39,342 nucleotides of DNA from Spirochaetota bacterium (lineage in GTDB: Bacteria > Spirochaetota > Spirochaetia > DTKZ01): the NCBI GenBank assembly GCA_026418195.1, contig JAOABU010000058.1, positions 1 through 39,342 of the forward strand, written 5' to 3'. Below the pieces are notes generated by a model, which searched no databases, was not told the DNA's origin, and saw only the letters and a program-made list of their open reading frames with translations. A program made the translations under genes and the position numbers. Positions 6,622 through 14,324 of the stretch are shown here, in pieces (position 1 is the first letter of the stretch; each line of letters begins with the position of its first letter).

Positions 6622-7971
6622 ATGCGAATCCAAAAAGTACGGGAAGAGGTGTTGTTCTACACAATTACGATCGCTACCTTTCTGCTTCTAGCTATCCTTT
6701 CCGTACTGTTTCTCCATAGAGAACAGGTGCATAACCGTCAGATGTTAGAGATCGATACTATCCGCTTGGCGACTGATCTCATAGAACTTCTGCGACAACG
6801 CTCCTCTTTAGAACCTTCCGATCTTCGTTCCGACATTGTGGGATTCGGTCTGTATGGAGCAAACGGAAAAGTTTTGCATCGTTTCGGGACAGCTCCCGAG
6901 GATATCCTCCCTTGGATCACCAATTCTGACCAACCCAGAAATCGACTAAATCGGGTGGAGTTCAAGGGAAACAGATTGGTGATCCTTCGGACTCTAGGCG
7001 TACCGTTCATGGGTAGGGAGCAGATGCGAAACATGATGCGAGGGAGGATGAAGGACATGATGATGCCATTTCCCGTGGAGCCGCTCCCCCCTGCAGGGAG
7101 AGTCGTGTACCTGGAACTGGACATTCGAGAATGGCAGATGTCCCAACGACTCATTCAGTATGGCTTCTATCTTGTTCCCCTGCTCCTTGTCCTGATCTTC
7201 ATAGGAACTACGATTCTGTATAGAAAAAACCTGGCTTATCGGCAGAATGAATTGCGGAATCGAGAGTTGGTGCAACTCGGGGAAGCGGCTAGAACCCTTG
7301 CTCATGAAATCAAGAACCCTCTAGGGGCCATACGTATCCAGACGGCTACCCTGCAGAAGGTGCTCCCAGCATCCTATCAACGCAACCTCCAGGTCATTAC
7401 CGAAGAGGTGGATCGACTGCGACTTCTGGTAGACAAGGTGGGCGACTTCCTCAAGAATCCTCTCGGGGATCCAGAACCAGTGGATGTGAACACCATGATT
7501 CAGGATCTTCTTCCTCGGTTCCCCATCTCTATTTCCTTTGTTCCCAAATCCGCTGAACCATTGAGAGTCTGGGTCGATCGAAATCGGTTCCGAACTGTTT
7601 TGGAAAATATTCTTCGAAACGCAGTAGAAAGCTTCCCTTCGGTGGAGGGTAGTCTGAAAGACATAGAGCCATCCACAGAAACGAGCTGTGAAAAGGTGAT
7701 CATCGAAACGAACAGAAGGATGGAGCGAATAGAAATTCGTGTGCTGGACCGGGGTACGGGACTACCCACAGGGGCAAGGGATCGGATCTTCGAGCCGTTC
7801 TTTACGACAAAACCGACGGGTTCAGGGATCGGTTTGGCGATTTCTAAACGATTTGTGGAGGCTGCGGGAGGTACGTTAGAGGTGCTTCCCCGTTCAGGGG
7901 GAGGAACGGAGGCAAGGATCCTTCTTCCCATATATCGCGAGGTGAAACATGCGGATTCTAGTGATCGATGA
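6622..7971 (+). CDS. Two-component sensor histidine kinase with Met-rich extracytoplasmic segment
   Basis: The 449-residue membrane kinase has a transmembrane segment at about 13-31, an extracytoplasmic sensor region to about 180, and a second membrane segment at about 181-202. A HisKA domain follows with the H-box AARTLAHEIKNPLGAI (His228), then a HATPase_c domain with the N-box (ENILRNAVESF), DRGTGLP and TKPTGSGIGLAI. There is no HAMP or PAS domain. Residues 130-148 (MGREQMRNMMRGRMKDMMM) contain eight methionines, reminiscent of Met-rich copper-binding segments. It overlaps the response-regulator gene by 23 nt and is therefore its partner. No Shine-Dalgarno precedes the ATG and no other in-frame start exists before a TAG at 6571. 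Confidence 0.93.
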   Translation: MRIQKVREEVLFYTITIATFLLLAILSVLFLHREQVHNRQMLEIDTIRLATDLIELLRQRSSLEPSDLRSDIVGFGLYGANGKVLHRFGTAPEDILPWITNSDQPRNRLNRVEFKGNRLVILRTLGVPFMGREQMRNMMRGRMKDMMMPFPVEPLPPAGRVVYLELDIREWQMSQRLIQYGFYLVPLLLVLIFIGTTILYRKNLAYRQNELRNRELVQLGEAARTLAHEIKNPLGAIRIQTATLQKVLPASYQRNLQVITEEVDRLRLLVDKVGDFLKNPLGDPEPVDVNTMIQDLLPRFPISISFVPKSAEPLRVWVDRNRFRTVLENILRNAVESFPSVEGSLKDIEPSTETSCEKVIIETNRRMERIEIRVLDRGTGLPTGARDRIFEPFFTTKPTGSGIGLAISKRFVEAAGGTLEVLPRSGGGTEARILLPIYREVKHADSSDR

Positions 7972-9331
7972 CGAGAAGAACCTTCGGGAGTCTATCGTCG
8001 AGTACCTTTCCCTGGAAGAGATAGAAGCTGTGCCCGCTTCTTCTGGAGAGGAAGGTCAGACCCTTTTGCAGAAGGAAGTGTTTGATGCAGTAGTATTGGA
8101 TCTCAAAATGCCAGGAATTTCCGGGATCGATCTTCTTCAATGGATTCGAAATTCAGGACCCGAAGTTCCTGTGATCATGATGTCCGCTTTTGGGGACGTA
8201 CAGGATGCGGTGAAAGCAATGAAACTGGGAGCAAAGGATTATCTGGTGAAACCTTTTGATCCAGCAGAGCTAGTGCTTCGGTTGAAACGGATAGGGGAAG
8301 AGCAGTCCCTCCGGAGGAAAGTCCTAGCTCGAGGCGAGGGGGAAGGTTGGATTGGCGAAAGTCCGTCCATCCTGCAGATCCGAAGATTAGTGGAAAAGGT
8401 GGCCCCCACCCTATCGACCATCCTTATCACAGGAGAAAGTGGCACCGGTAAAGAAGTGTTGGCTCGCGAAATTCACCGACTCTCTGCCCGTAAGTCTGGG
8501 CCCTTCGTACCCGTTAACCTAGGGGGGATCCCTGACACTCTGGTAGAGAGTGAGCTCTTTGGGTACGAGCGGGGAGCCTTTACAGGGGCAGATCGTAGGA
8601 AGGAAGGGATGTTCGAAATCGCTTCATCGGGAACTCTATTCCTCGACGAGATCGGGGATATGCCCATCCATCTTCAAGTGAAACTGTTAAGGGCTATCCA
8701 GGAACGCAAGATCCAGCGGTTAGGAGGAACCGGTTTCATCCCCATCGATGTGCGGATCATTGCAGCTACCAATCGAGATTTGGAATCCAAGGTGAGGGAA
8801 GGAACCTTTCGGGAGGATCTGTTTTACCGGCTGAATGTAATTCGTATCCACCTCCCCCCCCTTCGGGAACGGCCTGAGGACATTCCTCTATTGGCAGTTC
8901 ATTTTCTGGAAAAGGTAGGGAAGACTATTGGGATTCGGCCGAAACGGTTTTCTCCGGAAGCCTTGGAGGTCCTGCAGCGATACAGTTTCCCGGGAAACAT
9001 CCGGGAGTTAGAGAATATGATCGAGAGAGCCTGTATTCTTGCCGAAGGAGATACGATTCTTCCTAGGGATCTGGGCATACTCCCAATGGCGCAGGGGAAC
9101 CTCAAGGGTGATATTGGTTCTTCTGCTTCCGTTCAGGTTGCTTTGAAACCAGAACCCTTACAACAACCGAATTATCTTGAAAAGACTCTCAATATCAAAG
9201 ATCTGGAACGGGAAGCGATTCTAGAGGCTCTGCGTAAGAACCATGGGAACCGAACCCAAGCTGCCAAAGAGCTGGGATTCACCCGTCGGACCCTACTGAA
9301 CAAAATCAAAGAGTATGGAATCAATGAGTAG
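7949..9331 (+). CDS. NtrC-family sigma-54-dependent response regulator
   Basis: The 460-residue protein has three domains. The receiver has acidic pocket D7-D8, phospho-acceptor Asp51 (VVLDLKMPG) and the PF-Lys at KPF. The AAA+ domain has Walker A GESGTGKE (about 162), the sigma-54-contacting GAFTGA loop (about 209), Walker [11 protein letters not shown] (about 230) and arginine-finger region [11 protein letters not shown]. The C-terminal Fis-type helix-turn-helix is [26 protein letters not shown]. It activates sigma-54 promoters after phosphorylation by the kinase encoded immediately upstream, which it overlaps. The intact GAFTGA loop indicates a real sigma-54 activator. Its targets are not obvious; only one weak sigma-54-like site was seen, in front of the kinase gene. 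Confidence 0.96.
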   Translation: MRILVIDDEKNLRESIVEYLSLEEIEAVPASSGEEGQTLLQKEVFDAVVLDLKMPGISGIDLLQWIRNSGPEVPVIMMSAFGDVQDAVKAMKLGAKDYLVKPFDPAELVLRLKRIGEEQSLRRKVLARGEGEGWIGESPSILQIRRLVEKVAPTLSTILITGESGTGKEVLAREIHRLSARKSGPFVPVNLGGIPDTLVESELFGYERGAFTGADRRKEGMFEIASSGTLFLDEIGDMPIHLQVKLLRAIQERKIQRLGGTGFIPIDVRIIAATNRDLESKVREGTFREDLFYRLNVIRIHLPPLRERPEDIPLLAVHFLEKVGKTIGIRPKRFSPEALEVLQRYSFPGNIRELENMIERACILAEGDTILPRDLGILPMAQGNLKGDIGSSASVQVALKPEPLQQPNYLEKTLNIKDLEREAILEALRKNHGNRTQAAKELGFTRRTLLNKIKEYGINE

Positions 9332-9337
9332 AGGATC

Positions 9338-9366
9338 TTGCCTACCCGTATCACAGTGCCTATAAT
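9338..9366 (+). promoter_or_regulatory. Promoter of the aminotransferase gene
   Basis: TTGCCT (9338-9343) and the perfect -10 TATAAT (9361-9366) are separated by 17 nt. The predicted start near 9373 leaves a leader of about 38 nt before the ATG at 9411. The promoter begins directly after the response-regulator stop codon. Confidence 0.75.
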
Positions 9367-9410
9367 CGGAACCCAGTTCAGTCGCTAAACGATCTGTAGG
9401 GGGTTAGACC

Positions 9411-10622
9411 ATGCGATTCGATCCGTTCCTTGCGACTCGTACGTCCCGAATGGGGGCTAGCGCAATTCGTGAAATCCTAAAGGTGGTCTCTGCCCCTGGA
9501 ATGGTATCGTTGGCTGGTGGAATACCGGCAAAAGAAAGTTTCCCTATGGAAATCATGGAGGAGCTTTTTTCTCAAGTTCTCCGTAGGTATGGTTCAAACG
9601 CATTTCAGTACGACCTCACGGAAGGGTTTCCTCCCTTGCGGGAGGCGTTGGTCCCCTTTCTTGCAGATCGGGGAATACGGGTAGAAGCAAAGCAGATTCT
9701 GGTTACCACCGGTTCGCAGGGAGTGCTAGATGGGGTGGCCAAGATCCTGATCTCGCCCGGCGATGGCATCGCTGTAGAAGCTCCTACGTATTTAGGAGCC
9801 ATACAGGCCTTCAATCCCTATGAACCCCGGTATGTACGGTTAGAGACAGATGAGGAAGGAGTAGTACCAGAATCCCTCGATGAGGTGCTACATAAAAAGA
9901 ACGTTAAGTTTGTATATCTGGTACCAACCTTTCAGAACCCTACGGGGAAGACTCTCTCCGTAAAGCGGAGGATGGAGATTGCCCAAATCATATGCCAACA
10001 TAGAGCTCTTTTGGTGGAAGATGACCCATACAGCATGTTACGGTATAGGGGAGAACCTCTTCCGCCCATCTATACCTTTGCACCCGAGAACACCGTATAT
10101 ATCAGTACTCTTTCAAAGGTATTCGCTCCTGGTCTCCGGATCGGTTTCTTTCTAGCCCCCCCTCCGCTGGATCGCTGGCTTGTGCTGGCAAAACAAGGGG
10201 TGGATTTGCACACGAGTACGCTGAATCAGGCCCTTGCAGCTGAGTATATCGGCGGGGGATATTTAGCGAAACAAGTGCTAAAAATCGTTTCCCTCTATGC
10301 ACCGAGGCAGGAGGCGATGCTGAAGGCAATGGAGAAATATTTTCCTTCCTCATTCAACTGGACCAAACCAGAGGGAGGGATGTTCATTTGGGCTGAGGGC
10401 CCGAAAGAACTGGATTTGGAACAGGTCTACTACAGGGCTATCGAGCGGAAAGTAGCCTATGTACCGGGGAAGTTCTTTTTTACCGAACCTGGGGAGGGGA
10501 TGTCTACTATGCGGTTGAACTTCACCTGTTCGGATGCCCCTACCCTGGAGAAAGCCATCCGCACATTAGGGGATGTATTAGCGGAAGCTGTCGTTCCAAA
10601 ACGGAAAGTCCATGCTGTTTGA
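9411..10622 (+). CDS. PLP-dependent class I/II aminotransferase (2-aminoadipate/MocR-domain type)
   Basis: The 403-residue fold-type I aminotransferase has the expected Schiff-base Lys236 in STLSKVFAPGLRIGF. Other markers are VSLAGGIPAKESFP near the N-terminus, QYDLTEGFPPLREAL, VTTGSQGVLDGVAKIL, PTFQNPTGKTLS and VEDDPYSMLRY. This pattern is that of the LysN/2-aminoadipate and aromatic or branched-chain aminotransferases related to the MocR C-terminal domain; it has no GntR DNA-binding domain. The substrate is not fixed by sequence. The ATG has AGGGGG 7 nt upstream. Its 3' end overlaps the DedA gene by 11 nt, so the two are co-transcribed although no functional link is known. Confidence 0.9.
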   Translation: MRFDPFLATRTSRMGASAIREILKVVSAPGMVSLAGGIPAKESFPMEIMEELFSQVLRRYGSNAFQYDLTEGFPPLREALVPFLADRGIRVEAKQILVTTGSQGVLDGVAKILISPGDGIAVEAPTYLGAIQAFNPYEPRYVRLETDEEGVVPESLDEVLHKKNVKFVYLVPTFQNPTGKTLSVKRRMEIAQIICQHRALLVEDDPYSMLRYRGEPLPPIYTFAPENTVYISTLSKVFAPGLRIGFFLAPPPLDRWLVLAKQGVDLHTSTLNQALAAEYIGGGYLAKQVLKIVSLYAPRQEAMLKAMEKYFPSSFNWTKPEGGMFIWAEGPKELDLEQVYYRAIERKVAYVPGKFFFTEPGEGMSTMRLNFTCSDAPTLEKAIRTLGDVLAEAVVPKRKVHAV

Positions 10623-11247
10623 TCTCTTTAGCGGCCTTGTAAACTATTATCTCGATCATATCGGGTATGGGATGGTAGTTCTCCTTATGACCATCGAGAG
10701 TTCCTTCATCCCATTTCCTTCGGAGATCGTGATTCCACCTGCAGCCTGGCGAGCAGCGGAAGGAGAGCTTCATCTTGTGGGAGTGATCCTAGCGGGAATT
10801 ATAGGGAGCATCCTAGGAGCCTTGATCAATTATGTCCTAGCTGCTAGCCTAGGCCGTACCCTCCTGTATCGATTTGCCGAGACCAAAGCTGCTCGATTCC
10901 TGTTGATCGATCGTAAAGCAGTGGAGCGAGCAGAGGAGTTTTTTCGAAAGTATGGGAATATCTCCACTTTTATCGGCCGTTTAATTCCTTCGGTACGGCA
11001 ACTCATTTCTCTTCCTGCGGGATTGGTTCGGATGGATCTTCGCCCCTTCCTGCTTTTCACTACCCTTGGCTCAGGAATATGGAACGTGATCCTAGCCCTA
11101 TTGGGGTATTACCTGTACGGTCAAAAGGAACGGTTGGAACTATACTACCGTGAGATTTCAATAGCGTTTCTAGGGTTAGGGGTATTGTTTTTTGGGTATC
11201 TCATGTGGCGGGCATTTGGGAAGGATGCAAAGAAAAAGAAAGGTTAG
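10612..11247 (+). CDS. DedA family integral membrane protein
   Basis: The 211-residue membrane protein shows the DedA/SNARE-associated (VTT) signature. It has an N-terminal re-entrant region with the acidic motif IESSFIPFPSEIVIPPAAW, a GSILGALINYVLAASLG helix, and the motif FFRKYGNISTFIGRLIPSVRQLISLPAGLVRMDLRPFLLFTTLGSGIWN containing the conserved arginines. It ends in a Lys-rich cytoplasmic tail. Members act as lipid scramblases or transporters, including undecaprenyl-phosphate and phosphatidylethanolamine flippases, and depend on the proton-motive force. The start overlaps the aminotransferase end by 11 nt. The specific lipid is unknown. Confidence 0.94.
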   Translation: MLFDLFSGLVNYYLDHIGYGMVVLLMTIESSFIPFPSEIVIPPAAWRAAEGELHLVGVILAGIIGSILGALINYVLAASLGRTLLYRFAETKAARFLLIDRKAVERAEEFFRKYGNISTFIGRLIPSVRQLISLPAGLVRMDLRPFLLFTTLGSGIWNVILALLGYYLYGQKERLELYYREISIAFLGLGVLFFGYLMWRAFGKDAKKKKG

Positions 11248-11261
11248 CAATCCAACGCCTC

Positions 11262-11291
11262 TTGCAAAAGCACTTCTGGCTTTAGTATAGT
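11262..11291 (+). promoter_or_regulatory. Candidate promoter of the Ldh-family gene
   Basis: TTGCAA (11262-11267) and TATAGT (11286-11291) are spaced by 18 nt in the gap after the DedA stop. The predicted start near 11298 gives a leader of about 49 nt before the GTG at 11347. Confidence 0.5.
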
Positions 11292-11346
11292 GCCCACATA
11301 TTGTTTCGTATAGAGAAATCCTGGTTTGGATTGTAAGGAGTCCCGG

Positions 11347-12366
11347 GTGGAAGGATCGATTCGAAGAGCGTTGCCAGAGGAACTGAAACGACTCACGGCA
11401 AAGCGACTTCAGGAAGCGGGTGTGAGCGCAGAAGATGCCGAGATCGTTGCCGACGTACTTGTATTCGCCGATCTACGGGGTGTGCATTCCCATGGAGTAT
11501 TGCGGGTAGAGCATTACGTGAACCGCATCCGGCGCGGAGGGATCAATGTACACCCCTCGTATGAAGTGCAATGGCTGAAACCTTCGGTAGGCCTCTTGGA
11601 TGCCCAGGGAGGTCTAGGACATGTGTCTACCAAAATCGGTACTGAAGCTGCAATTGAAAAAGCTCGCACAGAGGGAATCGCCCTTGTGGGGATCAAGAAC
11701 AACAGTCATTGTGGAGCCCTCGCCTACTATATTCAGATGGCCCTCAATGCGAAAATGGCAAGCATTTCCTGCGTGCACACCGATATCCGAATGGTACCCT
11801 ATGGGGGCGCAAAGCCCTACTTTGGAACGAATCCCTTCGCTTTCGGCTTTCCGGGGACTCGGGATTCCATCCTTTTAGACATGGCTACCAGCGAGATCGC
11901 CTGGGGCAAGGTTCTCACCGCACGGGAAAAGGGGCTACAACTACAGGAAGGTTGGGCTGTGGACCGGGACGGACACCCAACTACCGACCCCTTTCAAGCG
12001 GAATACCTGACACCTTTTGGGGGTCCCAAGGGATATGGGATAGCGGTGATGGTTGAAGCCTTGACGGGACTCTTAATCGGAGGTGTATTCGGCCCTCACC
12101 TGAATCGGATGTACGAAGACCTGGATTCTTACCGTGATCTTTCCAACTTCATCCTTGTGATCGATCCTGCTGTGTTCGATCCAAAGGGAGGATTCCTGGA
12201 ACGGACACAGCGAATGATCGAAGAGGTGCGAGCCCTTCCGCCTGCTGCGGGATTCGAACAAGTGATGCTTCCTGGTGAGATTGAATCCCGTACGCAACAG
12301 AGGTATGAGAGGGAAGGGATTCCTATCCCAGAAGCAGTGTATCGATACCTATCGGGAAGCTATTGA
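11347..12366 (+). CDS. Ldh-family (malate/L-lactate/sulfolactate-type) oxidoreductase
   Basis: This NAD(P)-dependent oxidoreductase of 339 residues belongs to the Ldh_2 family, unrelated to classical Rossmann lactate dehydrogenases. Family marks are HSHGVLRVEHYVNRI, VGIKNNSHCGALAYYI with the catalytic-region His, PYGGAKPYFGTNPFAFGFP, LDMATSEIAWGK and PFGGPKGYGIAVMVEALTGLL. Members oxidise 2-hydroxyacids such as malate, L-lactate, ureidoglycolate, sulfolactate or 2,3-diketogulonate. A TTG at 11326 in the same frame is a less likely start, because AAGGAG lies 6 nt before the GTG at 11347. It stands alone between a promoter-like sequence and the hydrogenase terminator. Given its surroundings, a sugar-acid or lactate role is plausible. 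Confidence 0.9.
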   Translation: MEGSIRRALPEELKRLTAKRLQEAGVSAEDAEIVADVLVFADLRGVHSHGVLRVEHYVNRIRRGGINVHPSYEVQWLKPSVGLLDAQGGLGHVSTKIGTEAAIEKARTEGIALVGIKNNSHCGALAYYIQMALNAKMASISCVHTDIRMVPYGGAKPYFGTNPFAFGFPGTRDSILLDMATSEIAWGKVLTAREKGLQLQEGWAVDRDGHPTTDPFQAEYLTPFGGPKGYGIAVMVEALTGLLIGGVFGPHLNRMYEDLDSYRDLSNFILVIDPAVFDPKGGFLERTQRMIEEVRALPPAAGFEQVMLPGEIESRTQQRYEREGIPIPEAVYRYLSGSY

Positions 12367-12440
12367 AAAAGTTTCTATAGGGTGCCTATGGACAGGGGCA
12401 TTCCAGGAACGGCCAGTAATATATCCAAATACAAATTGAA

Positions 12441-12467
12441 AAGCCGCCCGTTTTTGCCGGGCGGCTT
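12441..12467 (-). terminator. Terminator of the hydrogenase operon
   Basis: AAGCCGCCCG and CGGGCGGCTT form a perfect 10-bp GC-rich stem with a 7-nt loop. Read on the minus strand it follows the hydA stop by 12 nt and is followed by TTTTC. On the plus strand no T-run follows, though the hairpin may still weakly stop transcripts from the Ldh-family gene. Confidence 0.88.
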
Positions 12468-12478
12468 AATGGACTAAC

Positions 12479-14320
12479 TTAATACACCCCTCGTTCCTTG
12501 TAATGGGTGTGAAGGAGTTCGTGGGATACGTGGCTCAAGGGTTCTTTCAAGAATTCTTTGTACAGTTGCTGGATGGCGGGATTCTCGTGAGATTTCCGAA
12601 TTCCTTTTCGTGAGTCCTCTCGATAGATAGATTCGGCTCTTTTTTTCCGTATTTCCGTGTCCGTTGGTATGGGTTGCCCTCCTCCTCCTAAACACCCGCC
12701 GGGACATGTCATGATCTCGATAAAGGTGTATGGAGATTCTCCCTTTTCGATCTGTTCCAGAAGAGTTCGAGCGTTCTTCAGAGTATGGGCTACTGCCACT
12801 TTCAGCTTTGTACCGTTTAGGTCTACCTCCGCAGTTTTAATTCCTTCTAGCCCACGAACAGCCTGGAACTCCACGGAAGGTAGGTGTTTCTTGGTTACCA
12901 CTTCGTAGGCGGTGCGAAGAGCCGCTTCCATCACCCCACCGGTAGCACCGAAGATTACTGCCGCCCCTGTAGAGCGCCCAAGAGGATCATCGAACTCTTC
13001 CTCTTCTAGTGCATCGAATTTAATGGATGCCTGCTTTAGCATTCGAGCGAGTTCCCGGGTAGTGAGAGCATAGTCCACATCGTAGAACTTGTCTTTCTCC
13101 AGAAGGTTCAGCCGAGCTTGCCAGTAGTGGAAGGCCCCCATCATCTCGGGTCTTTTGGCTTCGTATTTTTTGGCAGTACAAGGCATGATAGAGACTACCA
13201 CCATGTCCCGAGGATCGATTCCCATCTTCTCCGCATAGTAGGTCTTGGCAACTGCACCAAACATCTGCTGGGGGGATTTACAGGTGGAAACATGGGATAA
13301 AGACTTGGGATAGAAGTGTTCGATGAACTTGATCCAACCAGGGGAGCAAGAGGTGATCATGGGAAGGTTCCCCCCGTTGGTCAATCGTTGGATCAGTTCG
13401 TGCCCTTCCTCCATAATGGTAAGGTCGGCAGTGAACTGGGTATCGAAAACCTTGGAAAACCCCAACCGCCTGAGGGCTGCTACCATCTTTCCTGTTACCA
13501 GAGCCCCCCATTCCATCCCCATCGCTTCCCCAAGCCCTACCCGTATGGCGGGAGCTGTCTGTACCACCACCACCTTCTTGGGGTCCTGAAGGGCTTTCCA
13601 TACCTCGGCCGTATGATCCTTCTCGACGATCGCAGCGGTAGGACAGACCAGGGCGCACTGACCGCAATTGGTACAGGCCACGTTCCCTAGTCCTTTGAAG
13701 AAGAACGTGGCTACCTGACTTTTTGTACCCCGGCCCATGATATCGATAGCGTTCACTCCCTGTATCTCAGAACAAACGGCTACGCACCGGCCACATAGGA
13801 TGCATTTGTTGGGATCCCGTACCAGTGCTTCTGACGTAGTGTCTAAGGGAAAAGGTTTTTTCCGGGTTTGAGTGAACCGAATGCTCTCGATCCCTAAGAG
13901 AGAGGCAATGCTCTGAAGCTCGCAATTCTGGTTTCGCAAGCAGGAGAGGCAATCCTTCGGATGGTTGGCAAGGAGGAGTTCCACGTTGGTGCGTCGGGCT
14001 GCAAGCACTCTATGGGAAGCTAGCTGAATATCCATCCCCTCGGTTACCTTAGTTACGCAGGAGCGGAGGAGGGACTTCGCGCCTTTTACCTCTACCACGC
14101 ACACGCCACAGGAAGCGTTGGAACACACTTCAGGAAGATGGCAGAGGGTGGGAATCGAGTATCCCAAAGAAGAGACTGCTTCCAGAATCGTTTTTCCTTT
14201 GGGAACGTAGTAGCTTTTCCCATTTACTGTGATGGAACACGTAGCGACCCCCTTAGGAGTGCCAGCTGCTACCTTGCCGGTAACCAAGCCTTCTTCTTTT
14301 TTCACTGTGGTCTGTTCCAT
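12479..14320 (-). CDS. hydA: NAD-linked [FeFe] hydrogenase catalytic subunit HydA
   Basis: The 613-residue protein has the full modular HydA layout. An N-terminal [2Fe-2S] domain (TLCHLPEVCSNASCGVC...C) is followed by a His/Cys3 cluster domain (HPKDCLSCLRNQNCEL), two [4Fe-4S] motifs (CILCGRCVAVC and CTNCGQCALVCP), and the H-cluster domain. That domain carries L1 TSCSPGW, L2 MPCTAKKYE and L3 EIMTCPGGCLGGGGQP, then the small-subunit tail (SIYREDSRKGIRKSHENPAIQQLYKEFL). All H-cluster cysteines are present, so it should be active in H2 evolution or uptake. The ATG at 14320 is chosen because GGAGG lies 7 nt upstream; a longer in-frame reading into the upstream gene is unlikely. It lies 4 nt after the NuoF-GltD gene and forms a HydABC-type complex with it and the NuoE-like subunit. 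Confidence 0.97.
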   Translation of the reverse strand: MEQTTVKKEEGLVTGKVAAGTPKGVATCSITVNGKSYYVPKGKTILEAVSSLGYSIPTLCHLPEVCSNASCGVCVVEVKGAKSLLRSCVTKVTEGMDIQLASHRVLAARRTNVELLLANHPKDCLSCLRNQNCELQSIASLLGIESIRFTQTRKKPFPLDTTSEALVRDPNKCILCGRCVAVCSEIQGVNAIDIMGRGTKSQVATFFFKGLGNVACTNCGQCALVCPTAAIVEKDHTAEVWKALQDPKKVVVVQTAPAIRVGLGEAMGMEWGALVTGKMVAALRRLGFSKVFDTQFTADLTIMEEGHELIQRLTNGGNLPMITSCSPGWIKFIEHFYPKSLSHVSTCKSPQQMFGAVAKTYYAEKMGIDPRDMVVVSIMPCTAKKYEAKRPEMMGAFHYWQARLNLLEKDKFYDVDYALTTRELARMLKQASIKFDALEEEEFDDPLGRSTGAAVIFGATGGVMEAALRTAYEVVTKKHLPSVEFQAVRGLEGIKTAEVDLNGTKLKVAVAHTLKNARTLLEQIEKGESPYTFIEIMTCPGGCLGGGGQPIPTDTEIRKKRAESIYREDSRKGIRKSHENPAIQQLYKEFLKEPLSHVSHELLHTHYKERGVY

Positions 14321-14324
14321 GTGT

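Noticed and set aside
12441-12467. Riboswitch or regulatory RNA between the Ldh-family gene and hydA
   Set aside because: The structure is a plain GC-rich hairpin with a T-run on the minus strand directly after hydA, as expected of a terminator.
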